Origin: Natronobacterium texcoconense
Lineage (GTDB): Archaea > Halobacteriota > Halobacteria > Halobacteriales > Natrialbaceae
Length of the DNA stretch: 64,000 nucleotides
NCBI RefSeq assembly: GCF_900104065.1
Contig: NZ_FNLC01000001.1
Coordinates: 1,178,001-1,242,000 of the forward strand
Direction of reading: 5' to 3'
Shown piece by piece: positions 25,777 to 34,319 of the stretch. The stretch's first letter is position 1, and each line of letters begins with the position of its first letter. The notes under the pieces are model-generated. The model was not told the origin of the DNA. It ran no database searches and saw nothing but the letters and a program-made list of their open reading frames with translations. The translations under genes and the position numbers were made by a program.

Positions 25777-26637
25777 GTGTCCTTCAGCAGGGATCCGCTC
25801 GACGAACTCGTCGTCCCGGACGGGACTGAAGTCAAGGAAGTCGCCGTCGAAACCGACGGTGACGTCCTCGTCGGGAGCCGTGCGACGATCGACTTCGGGA
25901 TCCGCGGCCGGAACGTCCTCGCGGGCGAGAGCGTCGAGGTCGGCGGCGAAATCGAGGCCGAGGGAGACTGTCGGCTCGACATGTGGTGTGACGTCGCCCA
26001 GAACGTTCTCGTCGCCGAGGACGCCTACATCGGCGAACGGGTCCACATCGGCGGACAGCTAAAGGTCGCCGGCGACCTGGACATCGGTGACGACGTCGAC
26101 ATCGAGGAGGGGTTCGAGGCCAACGGCTGGATCGTCATCCGGAACCCGATGCCGACGATCGTCTTGCTTTTCGTCTACCTCAAACACCTGCTTCTGGTCG
26201 GCGAGGAAGACACTGCACAGCGACTCATCTCGGAACTCGTCGACGAGGAGGAACTGGACCAGCCCTCGACCGATCCGCTCGTCATTCCACCCAATTCGAC
26301 GCTCTCGGACGACGCCTGGCGAACCTCCACGCCTGCAACGATCGGTTCGGACTGTCGACTCCACGGCAACGTTCGCGCCGAGACCCTCGAGGTCGGCGAC
26401 GAGTGCAACGTCTTCGGGAGCCTGCGTGCTCGCGGTGATATCCGTATCGGCGAGGAAACTCGGATACACGGCGACCTGACGACTCGGGACGGTGACGTGG
26501 TCATCGAGGGTGACGCACGCGTACTCGGTGACGTCTCCTGTACGAACCTGGACCTGGCCCCCGGCGCGGAGGTTGACGGGACGATCAGGGCAAGCGGCGA
26601 GGTCACGATGGGAACGACCGAGCGCGAACTCGAGTAA
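25777..26637 (+). CDS. Bactofilin-like / polymer-forming cytoskeletal family protein (286 aa)
   Basis: The chain is made of short beta repeats of the bactofilin type: a first block at about 10-110 (GSRATIDFGIRGRNVLAGE, AYIGERVHIGGQLKVAGDLDIGD) and a second at about 190-280 (TIGSDCRLHGNVRAETLEVG, DIRIGEETRIHGDLTTRDG, GEVTMG). Between them is a hydrophobic stretch, PTIVLLFVYLKHLLL (about 129-143), then a helical acidic linker. Bactofilins form filaments or membrane scaffolds; the split beta helix with a central hydrophobic helix could place the protein at the membrane. GTG start at 25777 is favoured by the TATA box. Confidence 0.75.
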   Translation: MSFSRDPLDELVVPDGTEVKEVAVETDGDVLVGSRATIDFGIRGRNVLAGESVEVGGEIEAEGDCRLDMWCDVAQNVLVAEDAYIGERVHIGGQLKVAGDLDIGDDVDIEEGFEANGWIVIRNPMPTIVLLFVYLKHLLLVGEEDTAQRLISELVDEEELDQPSTDPLVIPPNSTLSDDAWRTSTPATIGSDCRLHGNVRAETLEVGDECNVFGSLRARGDIRIGEETRIHGDLTTRDGDVVIEGDARVLGDVSCTNLDLAPGAEVDGTIRASGEVTMGTTERELE

Positions 26638-26755
26638 CACGCGAGAAATAGTCTTTGTGGCCGATCGTAATCGGCGGTTGACTCGGTAAAGAGCTGCTAG
26701 AAAACTCCTACCGTCGCCTGAGCGCACTGTTTCTAATGGCGATTTTCACCCCCAT

Positions 26756-26763
26756 CCTTAATA
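26756..26763 (+). promoter_or_regulatory. Candidate TATA element of the etf/fix operon
   Basis: CTTAATAC at 26757-26764 in an AT-richer stretch lies about 70 bases before etfB, so the transcript would have a leader. A possible ribosome binding site, GGAGG, is at 26819-26823 just upstream of the ATG. Confidence 0.35.
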
Positions 26764-26829
26764 CCCATACTTCCGATAGGGAGAGACAGGCATGGTATTT
26801 GAGAACATACTTGTTGGACGGAGGTATCC

Positions 26830-27708
26830 ATGCGATCGATCGTACTGACCAAGGGCGTCCCCGATTTCTCGGAGGGGGCAGTGTCGTTCGACGAAGACGG
26901 TCACCTCGAGCGGGGCAAGACGCCGACGGTGATGAACCCGAACGACGCGTTCGCGGTCGAGGCGGCCCTGCAGACCAGGGTCCGCCACGGCGGTCACGTC
27001 AGTGGGATGAGCATGGGGCCGCCGGGGTACGCGGACGTCCTGCAGGAGGCGATGGAGTCGGTCTACACCGACGACAGCTATCTGCTCTCGGATCGGGAAC
27101 TGGCCGCCTCGGACACGTGGGCGACGTCGATCACGCTGAGTGCGGGCCTCGAGAAGTATCAGGAGGAGGTCGGGGAGATCGACCTCGTTTTCGCGGGGTT
27201 CAAATCGGCCGACGGGGAGACGGGTCAGACCGGCCCCCAGACTGCCTGGGCGATGGACTGGCCGATCGTCACGCACGTGATCGCGCTCGATATCGATCCC
27301 GACGAGCGGGTTCTGCGGGCAAAACGGCTCGTCGAGGGTGACGTCGACGAAATCGAGACGGTCGAGGCGCCGCTTCCCTGTTTCGTCGTCACCGACCCCG
27401 AGTTCGAACCGACGTATCGGAAGGCCTCACATCGACTGACCCACAAACAGCTTCGGGCGGAGACCCAGGAGCGGGCGGCCGAACACGAGGAACACCTGAC
27501 CACGTGGAGTCAAGTCGACCTGAATCTCGACCCCGACTACATCGGACTCGACGGCTCGCCGACGATCGTCTCGTCGGTCGATCCGATCCCGAAGGCACCG
27601 TCCGAACGGGACGCGACGATGATCGATCCCGACGAAGACGACATGAGCGACGTACTCGAGGAGATGCAACCGTTTGCCGCCGGCGCTGGCGCGGAGGCAG
27701 GTGATTGA
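26830..27708 (+). CDS. etfB: Electron transfer flavoprotein beta subunit (292 aa)
   Basis: EtfB/FixA carries AMP (or a second FAD in bifurcating ETFs) and docks partner dehydrogenases. The start MRSIVLTKGVPDF and MNPNDAFAVEAAL match the family; FAGFKSADGETGQTGPQTA is the nucleotide-binding loop and VEAPLPCFVVTDPE the docking region. The C-terminal 40 residues are an acidic extension. First gene of a four-gene operon; the stop is 2 bases before the ATG of etfA, and FixC follows, which is the set-up for passing electrons from acyl-CoA or other dehydrogenases to quinone. Confidence 0.95.
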   Translation: MRSIVLTKGVPDFSEGAVSFDEDGHLERGKTPTVMNPNDAFAVEAALQTRVRHGGHVSGMSMGPPGYADVLQEAMESVYTDDSYLLSDRELAASDTWATSITLSAGLEKYQEEVGEIDLVFAGFKSADGETGQTGPQTAWAMDWPIVTHVIALDIDPDERVLRAKRLVEGDVDEIETVEAPLPCFVVTDPEFEPTYRKASHRLTHKQLRAETQERAAEHEEHLTTWSQVDLNLDPDYIGLDGSPTIVSSVDPIPKAPSERDATMIDPDEDDMSDVLEEMQPFAAGAGAEAGD

Positions 27709-27710
27709 CC

Positions 27711-29276
27711 ATGACTATCGATCCGGACGAACATACCGTAGACGAACTCGAGGAAGAGCTCGAATCGATCGACGACGCGGATACCCTCCAGTCGGTCATG
27801 GAGGCAGAGCAGGCGGGACGGGACCGCAAGACCGCTCGTGAAGCGATCCACCGACGGCTGGAAGCGATCGGCGCAGTCGAGGGCGACAGCGAGAAACTCG
27901 AGGGTGACACCGAGACCGAAGGCGAGTACGAGGAGACGAAAGAGACGGTCGGCGAGCAAGCGGAGGGTGAGGAGGTCGAAGAGGTGGACGAGGAGGAAGA
28001 CGAAGAAGAAGAGGACGACGAACTCTCTCACCCGACCCGCGACAAGAGACACGTCCGTGCGCTCGAGGGCGGCGAGTACGCCGACATGTGGGTGTTTTGT
28101 GAGACCCAGCAGGGCGAACTCGTCGACGTCTCGAAGGAGATGCTGGGGAAGGCCCGGCGACTGATGGACCAGTTCGCCGAGGACTATGGGGACGAGGAGA
28201 ACGTCGTCGCCTTCCTGATCGGCGACGACTGCGAGGGCCTCGCCGAGGAGTGTATCGCCTACGGCGCAGACGTCGCGGTCTACCACGACGACGAGCGACT
28301 CGAGCGATTCCTGCACAAGCCCTACACCGAAATCTCGACTCATATGGCTCGCGGCGAGGGATCAGTCGAGAGTACGGACTGGCGCAATTACGACGAGCCA
28401 CGCTACATCCTCTTCCCGGCGACGAACAACGGACGGGACCTCTCGGCGAAGGTACAGGCCGAACTCGACTCCGGGCTCGCGTCGGACTGTTCTGACCTGT
28501 TCATCGAGGAGAACGAGGTCTCGAATCCCGTCAAGACCGGCGAACCCGGCGTCAAGAAGACCTTCGAGAAAGTCCTTCACATGAAACGGCCCGACTTCTC
28601 CGGGTTCGAGTACTCGACGATCCTCTGTCTCGACAATCCAGGACGCGATTTCCACCCGCAGGGTGCCTCGGTCATCCCAGGCAGCTTCGACCCGATCGAA
28701 CCGGACCACGACCGCGATGGACTGGTCGTCGAACACGAGATGGACCTCGAGGAAGAGTGGTTCCGCGTCGAGATCACCGAGTACGACCAGCTCGAGGCCG
28801 GGATCGACCTTACGGGCCACGAGGTGATCGTCTGTCTCGGTCGCGGCATCGCGGACGACCCCACGGAGGGGATGGAACTCGGCCTCGACCTCGTCGATGC
28901 CTTCGAGGATGCCGAACTCGGCATCACACGGGGTATCGTCACTTCCTCCTACCAGTTCGAGGGCCACGTCGAGGAGTACTCGAAGGAGGAACGCCAGATC
29001 GGTGAAACCGGCCAGGTCGTCGCACCCGAACTCTACATCGCGGCAGGCGTCTCCGGCGCGGTCCAGCACAAGGTCGGGATGGACGAGTCCGACACCATCG
29101 TTTCGATCAATACCGATCCGGACGCCCGTATCCGGGACTTCTCGGACTACTTCGTCGAAGGTGATCTGTTCGAGGTCGTTCCGCAACTGATCGAGGCGAT
29201 CGAAGCCGGCGAGACGAAACTCGAGGCGATCGCCGACGGCAGCGGTGGCGACGAGAGCGGGGGTGAGTCACAATGA
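27711..29276 (+). CDS. etfA: Electron transfer flavoprotein alpha subunit with long acidic N-terminal extension (521 aa)
   Basis: The EtfA core begins about residue 120 (YADMWVFCETQQGELVDVSKEMLGKAR), and the FAD-binding C-terminal domain has IGETGQVVAPELYIAAGVSGAVQHKVGM. Typical EtfA is about 320 residues; here about 115 extra N-terminal residues include EELESIDDADTLQSVMEAE and a nearly pure Glu/Asp run at about 75-103. The extension could be a docking or solubility element. ATG at 27711 is chosen (an in-frame TTG at 27705 overlaps the etfB stop). The stop overlaps the ATG of fixC by 4 bases. Confidence 0.94.
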   Translation: MTIDPDEHTVDELEEELESIDDADTLQSVMEAEQAGRDRKTAREAIHRRLEAIGAVEGDSEKLEGDTETEGEYEETKETVGEQAEGEEVEEVDEEEDEEEEDDELSHPTRDKRHVRALEGGEYADMWVFCETQQGELVDVSKEMLGKARRLMDQFAEDYGDEENVVAFLIGDDCEGLAEECIAYGADVAVYHDDERLERFLHKPYTEISTHMARGEGSVESTDWRNYDEPRYILFPATNNGRDLSAKVQAELDSGLASDCSDLFIEENEVSNPVKTGEPGVKKTFEKVLHMKRPDFSGFEYSTILCLDNPGRDFHPQGASVIPGSFDPIEPDHDRDGLVVEHEMDLEEEWFRVEITEYDQLEAGIDLTGHEVIVCLGRGIADDPTEGMELGLDLVDAFEDAELGITRGIVTSSYQFEGHVEEYSKEERQIGETGQVVAPELYIAAGVSGAVQHKVGMDESDTIVSINTDPDARIRDFSDYFVEGDLFEVVPQLIEAIEAGETKLEAIADGSGGDESGGESQ

Positions 29277-30955
29277 GCGCCGACTCGAGCGACCGCGAAC
29301 ACTACGAGGCGGTCGTCGTGGGCTGTGGTCCCGGCGGGGCCGCGGCCGCTGCACGGCTCGCCGAGCACAACATCGAGACGCTCGTCCTCGAACGGGGTAC
29401 GGCAGCGGGGTCGAAGAACGTCTCCGGCGGCCTCATCTACGCCGAGAACTCCGCGCCGTACACGATCGACGACCTCTTCGACGGCTTCCGCGAGGCGGCC
29501 GCCGAACGGCCGGTCACGGACTACCGAATCCACAACGTCGCGGGCAATCGCGTCAAGACCTACGACCTCACCGATCTCCACGAGCACGACACCGACTGGT
29601 GTGACGCCGTACTCCGCCGGCAGATGGACTCGTGGCTCGAGACACGCGTTCACGAGAAGACGAGCGAGACGGGGGGCGGCGTCCTGACGAACGTCCGTGT
29701 GAACGGACTACTTCGGGAAGACGGCGAGATCGTCGGCGTCACCTGCGACGAACTCGATCCGATCGAGGCGGATATCGTCGTCGCCGCAGACGGAGTCAAC
29801 TCCGAACTCGCCCGCGACGCGGGCCTGATGGACTGGGAGGAGCCCGAGGAGTGGTTCCAGGGCGTCAAGGCCGTCGTCGATATGGATCCCGACGTCATCG
29901 ACGACCGGTTCGATATCGGGGAGGACGAGGGCGTCGCCCACCTCTTCTCCGGCGACCTCTTCGAGGACGTCCGCGGCGGCGGCTTCCTCTACACCAACGA
30001 GGACTCGCTTTCGATCGGGACCGTCTTCCACCTCGACAGCCTCGTCGAACAGCAGGCCGAACCACACCAGTTACTCGACGCCTTGCTGACACACCCGATG
30101 ATGGCCCGCTGGCTCGGCGACGAGTACGAGGAACGCGAGTACGCAGCGAAACTCGTCCCCGACTCGAAGAAGGTGGCCCATCCAGAACCGTACCAGGACC
30201 GACTCGTCCTCGTTGGCGACGCGGCCGGCCAGATGCAGGCCCAGGGCCCGATCATCAAGGGGATGAACCACGCCGTCACCGCCGGCGCGCTCGCGGCCGA
30301 CGCCTTCGCAGTCACCCGGGGCAACGCTGACCCCGAAGCCGCGGGCCGGCGATACGCCAGGATGCTCGAGGAGTCGGGTACGATGGATAAACTCCGTCCC
30401 CGGCGGTACGAACTCGCGCGGACGGTCGGCGAACGCGACGTCGTCACGAACGCCGTCGAACGCGTCCTCGAGTCGCCAGTCGGCTCGCTGGCGCTCGGGA
30501 ATCCGATCGCGGATCGGCTCCTGCAGCGGGCGTTCAACTCACCGTTCATGCTGGCGATGTTGCCCGACACGAAAACGGGCTACGTGACGATTCCGTCGAT
30601 CATCGGCGAGGAACACGGCCGCACCATCCAGTGGGAGACCGATATCGAGCCGCCGAGCCTCGAGGAACGGATCGGCGACCTCACCTACGACACCGACGTC
30701 GGTAATCCCCACATCGAACTCCAGGACGAGTCCTTCGAATCGAGCGGAACGGCAGTCTACGCCTGCCCGGTCAGCGCGGAGGACTTCGGCGGCGGCTGCT
30801 ACCGCTCGGAGGAGGTCAAACGAAACGGCACCGAAGAGACAGTCGTCAGTCTCGACACGCAGCCGTGCGTCGAGTGTGGCACCTGTGCGATCGTCGCCGA
30901 CACCGAATGGGAACACCCACGCGGCGGCAAAGGCGTCGAGTACCGAGAGGGGTAA
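29273..30955 (+). CDS. fixC: FixC-FixX fusion: ETF-quinone oxidoreductase with C-terminal ferredoxin domain (560 aa)
   Basis: The FAD-binding N-terminus reads VVVGCGPGGAAAAARLAEHNIETLVLERG. A second FAD motif, LVLVGDAAGQMQAQGPIIKGMNHAVTAG, follows near residues 312-340. A FixX-like part starts at about 485: ACPVSAEDFGGGCY and PCVECGTCAIVAD. FixC alone is about 430 residues and FixX about 95, so this is a fusion of the two. It would accept electrons from EtfAB and reduce membrane quinone; the exact cluster ligands are harder to place because the first Cys group is irregular. Overlaps etfA by ATGA. Confidence 0.9.
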   Translation: MSADSSDREHYEAVVVGCGPGGAAAAARLAEHNIETLVLERGTAAGSKNVSGGLIYAENSAPYTIDDLFDGFREAAAERPVTDYRIHNVAGNRVKTYDLTDLHEHDTDWCDAVLRRQMDSWLETRVHEKTSETGGGVLTNVRVNGLLREDGEIVGVTCDELDPIEADIVVAADGVNSELARDAGLMDWEEPEEWFQGVKAVVDMDPDVIDDRFDIGEDEGVAHLFSGDLFEDVRGGGFLYTNEDSLSIGTVFHLDSLVEQQAEPHQLLDALLTHPMMARWLGDEYEEREYAAKLVPDSKKVAHPEPYQDRLVLVGDAAGQMQAQGPIIKGMNHAVTAGALAADAFAVTRGNADPEAAGRRYARMLEESGTMDKLRPRRYELARTVGERDVVTNAVERVLESPVGSLALGNPIADRLLQRAFNSPFMLAMLPDTKTGYVTIPSIIGEEHGRTIQWETDIEPPSLEERIGDLTYDTDVGNPHIELQDESFESSGTAVYACPVSAEDFGGGCYRSEEVKRNGTEETVVSLDTQPCVECGTCAIVADTEWEHPRGGKGVEYREG

Positions 30956-31320
30956 TGAGCCGATACGGACCCCGGATCGCCGCGTTACAGCGCCAGGCCG
31001 AACGCGACCGGCAGCGACTCGAGGACGAGCGCGAGTCGGACTCGCGGGTCGACGAGCCAGCCGACTACCTCCGGGACGGCGCTGGCAGCGCCATCTGGCT
31101 CTACGTCGAGGGTCGAACCGGCGGGCGGATGGTTCCGTACTCGGCGGCCGAACTCGAGGCCCTCGAGGGAGCGATGAACGACTGGCTCGAGTGTTACGCA
31201 CTGTGTCACGGCGTCGAGATGGAGGCGGCGTTTACGGTTCGCGAGGCGGCAGAACTGTTGCTCGAGACGCGAAACGTGATCGATACGGCCCAGTTACTGC
31301 TCGGCGTTCCAACCCGGTGA
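30955..31320 (+). CDS. Conserved small protein, last gene of the etf/fix operon (121 aa)
   Basis: ATG at 30955 shares one base with the TAA of fixC (TAATG), so it is translated as part of the operon. The N-terminal half is charged (RQAERDRQRLEDERES) and the second half helical, with AELEALEGAMNDWLECYALCHGVEMEAAFTVREAAELL. It has two cysteines (C-x4-C in LECYALCHGV). No known domain is recognised. The fixed position suggests a role linked to ETF electron transfer. Confidence 0.78.
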   Translation: MSRYGPRIAALQRQAERDRQRLEDERESDSRVDEPADYLRDGAGSAIWLYVEGRTGGRMVPYSAAELEALEGAMNDWLECYALCHGVEMEAAFTVREAAELLLETRNVIDTAQLLLGVPTR

Positions 31321-31410
31321 GGGTCGAACGGCCTACGTATCGTCTAAAACGAAAGACATGGCGTCCGACGGCTCCGAACAGTCATCGACGTTCGGACCCT
31401 GCCTATCGAC

Positions 31411-32061
31411 GTGGCACTGATCGTCGAGTACGAACTCCGGACGCCAGTACTCCGGCCAGCGGAAGCGACGGACAACCGTATCCACCTCGAAGAGGGGTAC
31501 AGTACGGAATCCGGAGCACTGAAACTGCTCTTCTGGGCGATCGGGGAAGAGTCCGAATCGTTCCAGGCTACCGTGAGGGACGACCAGAACGTGATCGAAC
31601 TCTCGTTGCTCGAGGAGACGGTCGATCGCCGACTCTACAGCGTCACCCTGACCGACAGAGCCGCGAACAAACTCACGTATCCCCTCGCCGCCGAACACGA
31701 CATCGTGATACTGGAGGGCGTCGTCACCGACTCGACACTCGTCCGGGCTCGAGCGCCGAGTCGCGAGGCGCTGTATGCCTATCGTGACAGCTGTCTCGAG
31801 CGTAACGTCGGCTTTCGAGTAAAGCGAATCTACCAGGAGAAAGAGCGAGCGACCGACCGGTACGGAATCACCGAATCGCAGCGCGAAGCGTTGCTGGCCG
31901 CGTTCGAAGCAGGCTACTTCGCAGTGCCGCGAGACACGTCGCTGTCCGATATTTCGGCAGAGCTTGGCATCTCCGATCAGGCGCTGTCGGCACGACTCCG
32001 GCGCGGACAGGCGAACCTCCTGGCACAGACACTCGGGAAAGACCTCCCCCGTTTTGAATGA
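31411..32061 (+). CDS. Bat-type (bacterio-opsin activator) HTH regulator (216 aa)
   Basis: The C-terminal HTH_10 domain reads ITESQREALLAAFEAGYFAVPRDTSLSDISAELGISDQALSARLRRG, the standard motif of this haloarchaeal family. The N-terminal 140 residues form the associated sensor-like fold (MALIVEYELRTPVLRPA start). GTG at 31411 is the start, about 90 bases after the previous gene. The ATG of the next gene overlaps its stop (ATGA), so it is co-translated with a HalOD1 protein. Targets unknown. Confidence 0.9.
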   Translation: MALIVEYELRTPVLRPAEATDNRIHLEEGYSTESGALKLLFWAIGEESESFQATVRDDQNVIELSLLEETVDRRLYSVTLTDRAANKLTYPLAAEHDIVILEGVVTDSTLVRARAPSREALYAYRDSCLERNVGFRVKRIYQEKERATDRYGITESQREALLAAFEAGYFAVPRDTSLSDISAELGISDQALSARLRRGQANLLAQTLGKDLPRFE

Positions 32062-32426
32062 TTGACCTGCCAACGACGCTGCTTTCAGTGCTGGTCGGCC
32101 TTCTTGCGTTAATGAGTACTGAACAGCCGATGGCGACGGTGGGCGACGACCAGTTCGTCTATCAGACAGCGACGGAACGACCACCCAGCGAGGCGGTTGT
32201 CGCTGCAATCGCAGCCCAGACCGACGACGCCCCGATAGCGATCGCCGGCGAGTACGGACCGCTGTACGAGGTCGTCGATCCTGGCGCACTGGACGCACTG
32301 TTCGACTCGTCGGGCGGGCCCGACCGGTCCGAGGGAACGGTCACGTTCACCTACGCGAACCGTCGCGTCGAAGTCGATACGACGGGGCGAGTGGTACTTC
32401 GCCCGCTCGAGCAAGAACAGGTATAG
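32058..32426 (+). CDS. HalOD1 output-domain protein with hydrophobic N-terminus (122 aa)
   Basis: The HalOD1 domain occupies about residues 35-122: PLYEVVDPGALDALFDSSGG and GTVTFTYANRRVEVDTTGRVVL are its hallmarks, as in outputs of haloarchaeal signalling proteins. The first 20 residues, LPTTLLSVLVGLLALM, are hydrophobic and may anchor it. If the internal ATG at 32112 is used instead, the protein is a standalone soluble HalOD1 domain. The 4-base overlap with the HTH gene favours the longer form. Confidence 0.82.
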   Translation: MIDLPTTLLSVLVGLLALMSTEQPMATVGDDQFVYQTATERPPSEAVVAAIAAQTDDAPIAIAGEYGPLYEVVDPGALDALFDSSGGPDRSEGTVTFTYANRRVEVDTTGRVVLRPLEQEQV

Positions 32427-32430
32427 ACCG

Positions 32431-33102
32431 TCAGTAGATCAGTTCGTCGTCGTTTTCGACCATGTACAGCGTCCGCGCAGCGATGTTGACCGCGTGATCG
32501 CCGACGCGTTCGAGGTCACGAACCGTCAACAGCAATCTGGAGACGTCCTGCAGAAGCGGCTCGGCCTCATCGGGTGACTCGAGTTCGCGCTCGATCAGGT
32601 CCCGGACGACGGTCTCGCTGGCCCGCTCCGCGACCGCGTCGAGTTCGTCGTCTCGGGTTGCAATCTCACGGCAGCGGTCGGTATCTTCGGTGTCGTACGC
32701 GACCATGGCGTCCTCGACCATCTCGAGGGTCATCTCGCCCATCGACTGGACGTCGACGTCCGGGAAGAGATCCTGTTCGGCGTTTATAGTGTACTCCCCG
32801 AGGTTGACCGCGAGGTCGCCGATCCGTTCCAGGTCGGTGATAATCTTGAACGACGCCGCGATAAACCGAAGATCGCTGGCAACAGGCTGCTGGAGCGCGA
32901 GCAGGTCGATACACTCCTGTTCGAGCTCGAGATACATCTGATTGATTTCGCTGTCGCCATCCATCACCTGCCGGGCGAGGTCGACGTCTTTCTGCTCGAG
33001 TGCGTCGAGTCCCATTCGAAGCCGCTCCATGACAACCTCACTCATATAGAGAATGTCCTCACGGAGTTCCGTGAGTTGTGCCTGATACGATTTTCTGGCC
33101 AT
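32431..33102 (-). CDS. phoU: PhoU phosphate-signalling protein (223 aa)
   Basis: Two PhoU repeats of three helices each (residues about 8-100 and 115-215), with metal-binding acid patterns DLERIGDLAVNLGEY and DLERVGDHAVNIAART. PhoU senses Pst transport state and dampens phosphate uptake. ATG at 33102 (MARKSYQAQLTELRED) is chosen because the longer open frame adds unconserved Arg-rich residues. It is read toward the HalOD1 gene and separated from pstB by the HNH gene on the other strand. Confidence 0.94.
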   Translation of the reverse strand: MARKSYQAQLTELREDILYMSEVVMERLRMGLDALEQKDVDLARQVMDGDSEINQMYLELEQECIDLLALQQPVASDLRFIAASFKIITDLERIGDLAVNLGEYTINAEQDLFPDVDVQSMGEMTLEMVEDAMVAYDTEDTDRCREIATRDDELDAVAERASETVVRDLIERELESPDEAEPLLQDVSRLLLTVRDLERVGDHAVNIAARTLYMVENDDELIY

Positions 33103-33543
33103 GATGCAGGCACCTTTGCGGGCGTAAATATAGCTTGCGCCCACGACGAACGTTACACCCGTCTGTCGGTTGGCCGGAGAGTCCAGCCTCGCGTTCGACA
33201 CCCCGAGCCGAACCCCGATCGGTACTCGTCGATCCGCTCGTACACCTCGAGAGAGTCCCCGAGCGAGACGTTGTCTGCTCGGGCTTCCGTCTGTGGCGTT
33301 CGAACGACTCTGTCTGGCGTCAAAGTCAGTTCCGTCGAAGGCCGATAGCGGACCTCGAGCATGCGACTCTCGTCGATGGACGCTCCGAAATGTAGCGGGC
33401 GACGGGACCGATTTCTCCGCGGTTTCGGCGGTCAAAACGGCTGATCGAGCACACACAGGGGTGTCAGTGACACCGCCCTACGGTGGAATCGAGTCCAGCC
33501 GCCGACGAATCTTTGATACCCGCCACCGTAGCACCCCGAACAG
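33103..33543. other. Gene-poor gap between phoU and the HNH gene
   Basis: This 440-base stretch could hold one small minus-strand ORF (33153-33362, 69 aa, beginning MLEVRYRPSTELTLTPDR). Its third-position G+C is lower than that of the neighbours, and no relative is recognised, so I rate it weak. A TATA-like CTTTGATACC lies at about 33511 in front of the HNH gene. Otherwise nothing is seen. Confidence 0.4.
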
Positions 33544-34275
33544 ATGGGGAATCGCAGTGAGACGGACACCGACGACCAGTCCGACGCTCGAGGCTACGGC
33601 GAGGGATGGGAGGACCTTCGCCAGCAAACCCTACGTCGCGACGGCTATGCCTGTACTCGCTGTGGTGCCGACGACCGGACGCTCCAGGCCCACCACGTCG
33701 TCCCGCGATCCCAGGGCGGCCCCGACGAACTCGAGAACCTGCTGACGCTGTGTCGGCCCTGTCACGGCGTCATCCACCAGTCGAACAGTTCGTTCGACGA
33801 CGTTCGCGACGACGCGCCGCTGTTCCCCGAACCGGACGCGCCCGATCCGGTCGCACGGATGCGCGAGCCAGGCGACGGCGACTGTAGTCGCTGTGGACAC
33901 GAGTTCGACCCCGAGGAACTCGTCGCCTGGACGGACGTCCCGCCGGCCGACGGTTCCGTCCCCGACCACCTCACCCTCTGTAAACCCTGTGCCGGGTTCG
34001 CCCTCGAGAACGTCCCGGCGTGCGACCAGGAGTCGCTGACCGGAAACCACCGGTTCGGGATCCACGAACTCTCGGCGTGGCGGCTGGACGCCCCTGTCCG
34101 CTCGAGCATCTTCGCCTCGCCACAGGTCGCCGTCCGCCGGGAGCCACGGACCGTGCGCGAACGGATCGTCGACGACACGCCGCTGCGATTCGTCTGGAAC
34201 CACACGGGTATCCGCTGGCTAACGCTGATCGCGATCGGGTACGTGCTGTTGATGCTGGTAGTCGCGTCGATCTAA
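33544..34275 (+). CDS. HNH endonuclease domain protein with C-terminal membrane helix (243 aa)
   Basis: The HNH core occupies about residues 28-78: YACTRCGADDRTLQAHHVVPRSQGGPDELENLLTLCRPCHGVIHQ, with both zinc-binding CxxC pairs and the HHVVP catalytic histidine. A second zinc group follows (CSRCG ... LCKPCAGF). The last 22 residues (WLTLIAIGYVLLMLVVASI) form a membrane helix. Membrane tethering of an HNH domain is unusual and argues against a free nuclease role. ATG at 33544. It sits convergent with pstB inside the phosphate cluster. Confidence 0.85.
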   Translation: MGNRSETDTDDQSDARGYGEGWEDLRQQTLRRDGYACTRCGADDRTLQAHHVVPRSQGGPDELENLLTLCRPCHGVIHQSNSSFDDVRDDAPLFPEPDAPDPVARMREPGDGDCSRCGHEFDPEELVAWTDVPPADGSVPDHLTLCKPCAGFALENVPACDQESLTGNHRFGIHELSAWRLDAPVRSSIFASPQVAVRREPRTVRERIVDDTPLRFVWNHTGIRWLTLIAIGYVLLMLVVASI

Positions 34276-34319
34276 CCGCAGCAAAAAGATCGTCGACCGC
34301 TGAGCGGCGAGAGTCGGTC

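Noticed and set aside
33153-33362. 69-codon minus-strand ORF upstream of phoU
   Set aside because: Weak codon bias and no relative recognised; left only as a possibility in the gap description.
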